Source: Melieria omissa (lineage: Eukaryota > Arthropoda > Insecta > Diptera > Ulidiidae). From it: a stretch of 64,000 bases of DNA. The translations under genes were made by a program, and so were the position numbers. The notes below the pieces were generated by a model. It did no database searches and was not told the DNA's origin. It was given only the letters and a program-made list of their open reading frames with translations. Location of the stretch: NCBI GenBank assembly GCA_963971225.1, contig OZ020269.1:9616201-9680200 (forward strand), read 5' to 3'. Shown here piece by piece: positions 57,999-64,000 of this stretch. Position 1 is the stretch's first letter, and each line of letters begins with the position of its first letter.

Positions 57999-58367
57999 TG
58001 AAAACACAAAGTCAAATGCATTTTTTTACTCAATCTCCGGAGCAAATTTGTTTGAGTACTTTATGCCACAATCGGGACGATTTGTTTATTTGATGTTCAA
58101 CGCCTGTTTGCCATTTTAGCGAGGCATTTTTATTTGGAAAATTTTCCCACAATTGTTTGAAAGATATACAATGGGGTGCTCACAGCTTAATCGTTTTTTT
58201 TTAGGAAAAATTGCATCACATATAAATGTTTTTTACAATTTGAATAAATATTAATAGGGAAACGAAAAGTTTGGTTTTTCTACAAGTTTGTTTCTCGCAC
58301 ATTTCTAGAGTTATACTTGAGTTCATGTTTGCCGTTCTAGTGAAAAAAGTCTAACAGAAGTTGCCAC
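57999..58367. other. Intergenic, no gene recognised
   Basis: AT-rich spacer between two elements. Confidence 0.5.
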
Positions 58368-58372
58368 CATTG

Positions 58373-59324
58373 CACAGTGATTCGTTCCATAGACAAAATT
58401 CAAAAAATGTATGGTCTCAGAATTTAACGATTTTGATGTCATTTGAAAGAAAAAACTCTAACTAAGAAAACCCCAAAAAATCTGTGCAAAAAATCAATTA
58501 GTGTCTGTGCAAAAGCGGCTCAAAGTTGAAACTTTTTTCTCAAAAAAATTGAAACTCAAATTTTCTGTTTTTTATTCTATTGAGTAAAAAAAATTTGAAA
58601 AATATATGGTTACCAAGAAGTTGCTTAAACTTTCAATATAGTATAAAAAATGATGTGGCCATTTTCGCTTTTAACGTTTTCTCAAAATTTGCAAAGCGTA
58701 GGCTTTTACTTCACTTTTAATTAAAAATATTTTTCTAAATTAAAAATCTGAAAATTGGCAAAACTTAGAGGAAAATATCTAAGAAGTATGAGAAAGTATG
58801 TTCCTGGATTTTTTTTTATTTTAAGAAGCATTCTTTCTTTGCCGGATAATGTAATTACATCCTCCGATATCTTCCGATCTCAGAAAATAATTCAATTTGA
58901 AAAGTGGTCTAAACACGTATTTTTCGACAAAATTTATTTTATTTATGCCTAAAAGTATGCAATCACCACGAAAAATTATATAATTTGCAAAAATGCAAAA
59001 CATACATCTATTATTATCGTTTTTATTGCAAATCCAGATGGTTCTAAGACAATTTCTGTTAATCTTTGGAATAATCAGTGTTGACGTTACCGATTAAATG
59101 TAAAATTTAAAAAATCTAGCCAACACACTTGGTGCTATAGCTCTCCAAAAATGACGAAATTTGCAAAGTTAAGTCTCAGGTATTGCCAAACTACGACAGT
59201 TTAAGAAAAAAAAAATGGAGATTTCAATTCAGAAGACCACGATTAACTGGTATACCAAACTTCATGAAGAACGGACCACTCCTTCTAATTTTGTCCCGCG
59301 GTTGTATGGAGTCGAATCACTGTG
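58373..59324. mobile_element. Element with CACAGTG ends and 5-bp duplication
   Basis: The left end CACAGTGATTCG (58373) and its inverted copy CGAATCACTGTG (ending 59324) match over 12 bases, with weaker matching (TCCATA, GACAAAATT) further in. The flanks are CATTG on both sides (58368-58372 and 59325-59329), a 5-bp duplication. A CAC-start with a 5-bp duplication fits the Transib superfamily, whose ends resemble RAG signal heptamers (CACAGTG). No transposase was recognised in the 952 bp, so it is non-autonomous or decayed. Superfamily is inferred from ends only. Confidence 0.75.
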
Positions 59325-59329
59325 CATTG

Positions 59330-61071
59330 AAGCAAATCTGCATAAATATTGCATACATAATCCAATTTCCCTCATGCAAAAAGTTAGCATCTATATTTTT
59401 AGTTTAGCTAATATTTAGCTTTTTTTCTACATAAAATATTTGCAGCATTTTCTTTATTCAAAACCCACATTATATCCCAAGTGAGCCACACACTACGTCT
59501 TCCTGACAAATTGTCGACAGTTCTGTGATTCAATGCAAATTTCACAAGAAATATTGCGGCCAGCGGATAAATAAATATCTCTCTTCGTCGTTAAATCAAA
59601 TCGAATTTCGCCAGTTTGTTATTACGCACGTAGATAAATAAATATTAACGTAAATATAAATAGATACGCACGTACGTAAATATAATAGATATGTACGTAT
59701 ACGTAAGTGTTTTCGCACGTGAGCCAAGACTGTTTGCAAGATATTAGAGAAAATTCCCCGAAAAATTCGAACATGGATTTTCCACGCTCGTAGTAGGGAA
59801 TGCCAAAAGTGGACGCTGATCGCGTTGCTGCTCGAGCTGATTGCGACAACGACTACGACAATTACGCTCGACGCCCAACCTACCACAGTTTGCGCACAAA
59901 CAAAATGAAAACAACTGCCAAACAACAACAACAGGCGCACAAAATAAAAAGTTTTAAATGACAAGAACGAAAACTGAATTTTGAACGTTGCAGAAGTGAG
60001 GAGGAGTTGGCTTCGGTCGAAGAGTTCAACGTTTGATGACATGTTGCCAAGCGCAGCACTGACGACCGCGACAGCTTCCAATCCATTTGATAATTATTGA
60101 TTAGTGTGCGGATAAGGCGCGCCGTTGGTAGAGTAGCACGTGACACATTGCTGCTACGACTCACTGGCAGCAGCGACAACGGCGACAGCAGCAACGACAG
60201 CAGTGCTGATAGAATGAAATTGAGCTGAAGCGCGCGCTTGTGCCCGCTGCCCCACGTCAGTGTTGCCTTGCTATGTCGCTGTCGCTGTTGGGGCAATAAA
60301 CTGATTGTCGATAGCACAGCGGTAAAGGTCACAGCGCATTGCAGGCCACAAGCGTTGCTGCATGAGAGTATTTTCGAGCTTAAGTACGAGCATTTTTCGC
60401 AAACTTACTTGTCTCCTTATCTACGGGTAAATCGCTCGGTTTATGCTGTGTCAGTGCGAAGGAGAGTCGAAAATAGATTATTTAGTGTACTGTAAATTAG
60501 TGCAGTTGTTGGTGTGGATATTTACTGGTGTTATAAACTGGCAGATTTAAAGTTTGCTGCAAAGGAATTGTGTACTCGTTAATGTTGTTTAAATTATGTG
60601 CGAAGTTCAGGGAAAGTTGCGGAGGTTGATAAAAGTGTTTGTTCTGTGGGAATCACATTGTTATAAAACATAAACTTTGGAATTAGATCCTTTAAGTCAC
60701 GTTGGATATACTTTAGCACAGTAATAAAAAAATGTGTTAATACTTTTTTGTGTAGGAATTTCAAAAGGATTGATATTTATTGTCATCCACGTTGCTAGTT
60801 TCTGTTGATTACCGCTAAAATAATGCTATGTTTTTTTAATTATTACATCCTTTGCGGTGCATTGTACCATAGCTACCTCCTTCCATATGACTAACCAGTG
60901 CTTGGGCTCGCAACTACGTAAGGAAGATCTGGCCAGCACAAAGTTTGGCCAATTCTGTAACCTTCCATGAACAGCAAGTTTCCCAGAGATTTTGGATCTC
61001 TTTTAGACGGTTCATTACTTTTGTAAAGCGAAGCATCTCAGACAACTCGAGTTCCAATGGCTCACCCTCCA
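59330..61071. other. Gene-free; GC-rich patch at 59.9-60.4 kb
   Basis: 60010-60420 is richer in CAGCAGCGACAACGGC-type sequence and could be an untranslated exon or promoter. No continuous coding frame resembles a known protein. The remainder is AT-rich. Confidence 0.45.
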
Positions 61072-61075
61072 TTAA

Positions 61076-61293
61076 CACTAGAATGCCCGACCATGCCCAA
61101 TGCCCTTTTTCACTACAATATTGTTTACTGACTTTTTAAAATTTTATTGGTTTTTTAGTAGCAAATTCATTTAGCTTTAAAAATAAGTAAAAGTCACGTA
61201 AGTTATTTTTTTTGGAAAGCGATGTAATAAAAGTTTTTTTTTACAATAAAAGACCTCAATGTAGTCAAAATTACTACCTTGGGCATTCTAGTG
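61076..61293. mobile_element. Small TTAA-flanked element (piggyBac type)
   Basis: TTAA-CACTAGAATGCCC at 61072 and GGGCATTCTAGTG-TTAA ending at 61297 are perfect 13-bp inverted repeats. 218 bp long; the interior has extra ATGCCC-like copies near the left end. No coding potential. Confidence 0.82.
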
Positions 61294-61297
61294 TTAA

Positions 61298-64000
61298 AAC
61301 CACCTTTCTGAAGCAAATGTGACTGTATTGTCCGACCACTGAATATTAATGAATATATTCTCATTGCTCTCATGTTCAGACACATGTCGAAAATAACAGA
61401 GAAATATTAAAACGAATCACTAACTCAAACATAAAGAGAAATACTCTACAGGCAGAGAAATATTTCGCAAGCCAATAGACAAACAACAGCGCTTTGTTCA
61501 ACCTTCTAATGCACTTCGAAAACCCTGGCTTTGACTTTGGTTCGAACTGTAATGGATTATAATGATTAAATGGTACTTCGTTTTTGTTTATTTATTGATG
61601 AATTGACGATTATATTGAATAACTTTTAGGCTCTATAGCAGTGAATAAATGGCAATCAGTTATCTCAGTGTCAAGCGGCATCGATTGCATCTACAGTAGT
61701 AGTCAGCAATTACACTCAATGGGCGAGCAACGAAGGCGCTGGTCTGGTCTTATCTATCGCATGAATAACTTACCGGCACTTGTCTGAAGTGAAGACACAA
61801 AGAAACGCACACAAATAAATGCTTCTAACGTACATATATGAAAGCATAAATATGTATACAAATATACTTATATATACCTACACATGGCATCCGCAGTTAT
61901 GTGCAATTGTTGGTGTGTCGACGCGTGGCAAATTGATGAGCGCGCACAATTTGTGAAAAGTCATTGGCTGCTGAATGATTTTTCGTTTTTACATTTTAGG
62001 ACTATTGCTATTGCGGTTGTTGTTGCCATTATTATTGTTGTTGTTGGCATTATTATTATTATTATTGTTGTTGTTGTCGATGTTGGAATTATTATTTGTA
62101 TTATTATTGGTGATATTATTCGCACTCAGTCGCTGTTGTTATGGACATGTTGGCGCTAACGCACACAAATAAATTGAAAATATGACAAATTGCTTGCGAA
62201 GCGAACGCTGTCAGTCATTGGTAATTTCAATATTTTCACAACGAACAAGACGCACTGAGAGCACAACGAAAATTTTGATATGGAAATTGTGCATAAGACT
62301 TGAGCGTTCGACTTTTCAGTTCGATGGATATTGATTGAGCCATTCGACATTGCTGTGCGCCGTTTGCATTGCTTTCGCTGTCCATTGCAGGTTCATGTCC
62401 TCTGACTGGCTGTGACCGGTGCGCTATGCGTCGACACCGCACCTGGACGCCTCCTCGCAATGAATTCTACATAAATGAGCGAAATCATAAATTAAATCAT
62501 CATTAGTGTTGGCAATAAAATTTTATTACTTGTGCGCTGCTCGGCTGATTGATGGCCGCCGTCCATATGCTGCGCCAAGTTCGGTTTCTCACTCGCTAAT
62601 GCGCATTGCCAACAACAACATGCAGTAACAACTCAATACCAATAACATCTTCAAGGCAATGATCGCTGAAGTAAAGACAGCGCCGCAGCAGCAACGACTG
62701 ACAGCACATGGCGCCTGCGGAAAATAGACAAAAATAATCATAACAAATTCACAACAGCATCCGTCAATGTGATTGACAGCGTCGGCACAAGTTATTGATT
62801 TGCATTTTCGGCTGCATTGGTTGCACGTGCACATTAATGCAAACTGCAAATTACAGAATTTACAAATTGCATGGAAATTTTGTCGAATTTACTGATTCGG
62901 CGATTCATATTAAAATCAACCGCTATGACGATTATGCCGCAACACAGACAGCTGGTCAAAAATGGCAATTGTTTGCCAGCGAACAGCGGCGCACGTGGCG
63001 TATGAGTAACATTTAAATTTTCAGTGCAACGCGCGGAGCGAATTAAATGGGCGCGTAGCTAATTGAAAACGCCAAACCAACTGCGGCAGTAAATTGAATT
63101 TTGCGGTCGGTGTGTGCGCGAGCGTTCGATTTGAGCGAATATTTTCATTTACTGCAAATGAAAATATCTGCCGCGACAGTGCAACGTTTTCCGCAATGCA
63201 CGCATTGACAAGTGTGCGCAAATGTGCGGTTTCGACTTTTTTCTGGCATAAACATGTAAGTTATGCGAAGATGAAATCCAATTGAGGAATATTCATTCAG
63301 TGCATATTGTGGCATAAATTTGTATGCTTATAAATGATTTAAATGCAAAATTAACTCGAATTTGAGGTAGCGAGGTAGTGGTGTAGTGAATTTGGTACGA
63401 ATGCCAAAAATTTTATTAATTTATGTGTAATTCAAAAATATTGAGAGATAAGCAAACAAAAGAGTTTATTTATACTTGAGTACTAAATGGCAACAATTAT
63501 CCTCAATCTTTGCTGTTTAAAACTACTTTATTAATGAAATTATATAAATTTAAAGATTTGGTGTTTTGAGATGAGAGCAAACAAGTGGTTTTAAAAGCAA
63601 TCTGCAGCGCATTTTTATTTGGTCCTTAATGGTTTTATATTTTTATAGGCTTGCCGCATTTCGTCTCAAACTTACATAACCTATAAATTTTGTATTCGCC
63701 GTAAATAAATTTCAGCTATCTGCTATTCAACGCTTCAGACGTTATCGCAAAAATACTTTTCTTCAACTCATTAAGTTTAACTGCCTGCTCGATGCGGCAG
63801 CTTAAGCTGCCAGCTTTTTGTCAGAAATAATTACAGGCACGTACCTATTTAATAGAACAACTGCCTTGCAGTCATGCTCCGCATCAGAACGGACACACTG
63901 TGCAGTCAAGTAAAAAATATTAATAAAACGCAAACCGAAACTAACATTTCGGTTTTGGCCTTCCAGCTACAGCCTTCGCCATCTGTCTCCTTGTTGCTCA
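61298..64000. other. Intergenic, no gene recognised
   Basis: Contains ATT/GTT simple repeat (62015-62110), which makes a false Ile/Val-rich frame. A few moderate-GC patches lie at 62390-62460 and 62540-62600. No gene or RNA was recognised to the end of the window. Confidence 0.45.

Noticed and set aside
59183..59418. Frames inside the CACAGTG element as a transposase piece
   Set aside because: No Transib/RAG1 or other transposase motif could be seen in either frame.

Overview
The window looks like non-coding, transposon-rich DNA of a higher fly (Diptera, Brachycera). Base composition is AT-rich. There are many short CA/GT and CAA/TTG microsatellites, an intact-looking Ty3/gypsy retrotransposon, several Tc1/mariner relatives with TA targets, hAT ends with 8-bp duplications, and small elements flanked by TTAA. 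A tephritid-like fly is plausible, but that rests on the general look of the element families and was not tested. I recognise no cellular protein-coding gene, no functional tRNA or rRNA and no CRISPR. All convincing coding sequence belongs to mobile elements, so the window is best read as an intergenic region or part of a very long intron.

Layout. 531-1130 is a 35-bp minisatellite. 5579-11661 is a full-length LTR retrotransposon on the minus strand, with 419-bp LTRs in which I saw no difference, an ATAT target duplication, gag, and pol split into protease-RT-RNase H and integrase. A GTTAAAC heptamer at the gag stop looks like a programmed -1 frameshift site. A second frame break lies at an 8-A run before integrase. 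12724-13622 is an hAT-ended element enclosing a mariner-like fragment. 14471-15184 is a TA-flanked non-coding element. 18586-19144 and 45333-45899 are two differently deleted copies of one mariner-like family. 19149-20031 is a second mariner-like family lying directly beside the first copy.

Further right are elements with TTAA ends (26953-27450, 33755-33978, 61076-61293 and a decayed candidate near 28978-29334). 31178-32124 is a TA-flanked element with five iterations of one terminal motif. 32825-33660 is a deleted hAT with a perfect 8-bp duplication. 49562-50090 is the 3' end of a jockey-like LINE. 50550-52119 is a decayed Tc1 element with about 210-bp double-repeat termini. 57763-57998 is a small foldback element. 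58373-59324 is an element with CACAGTG ends and a 5-bp duplication, with a partial relative at 54891-55236. 37846-38960 is an extreme A/T low-complexity tract.

The elements do not form a functional system together. The most informative signals are the frameshift architecture of the retrotransposon, the CACAGTG/5-bp element, which resembles Transib/RAG-type ends, and the iterated-end element at 31 kb. GC-richer stretches (about 16.3-17.5 kb, 22.2-23.0 kb, 30.4-30.6 kb, 60.0-60.4 kb) might be promoters or untranslated exons of neighbouring genes, but nothing in the sequence proves it.
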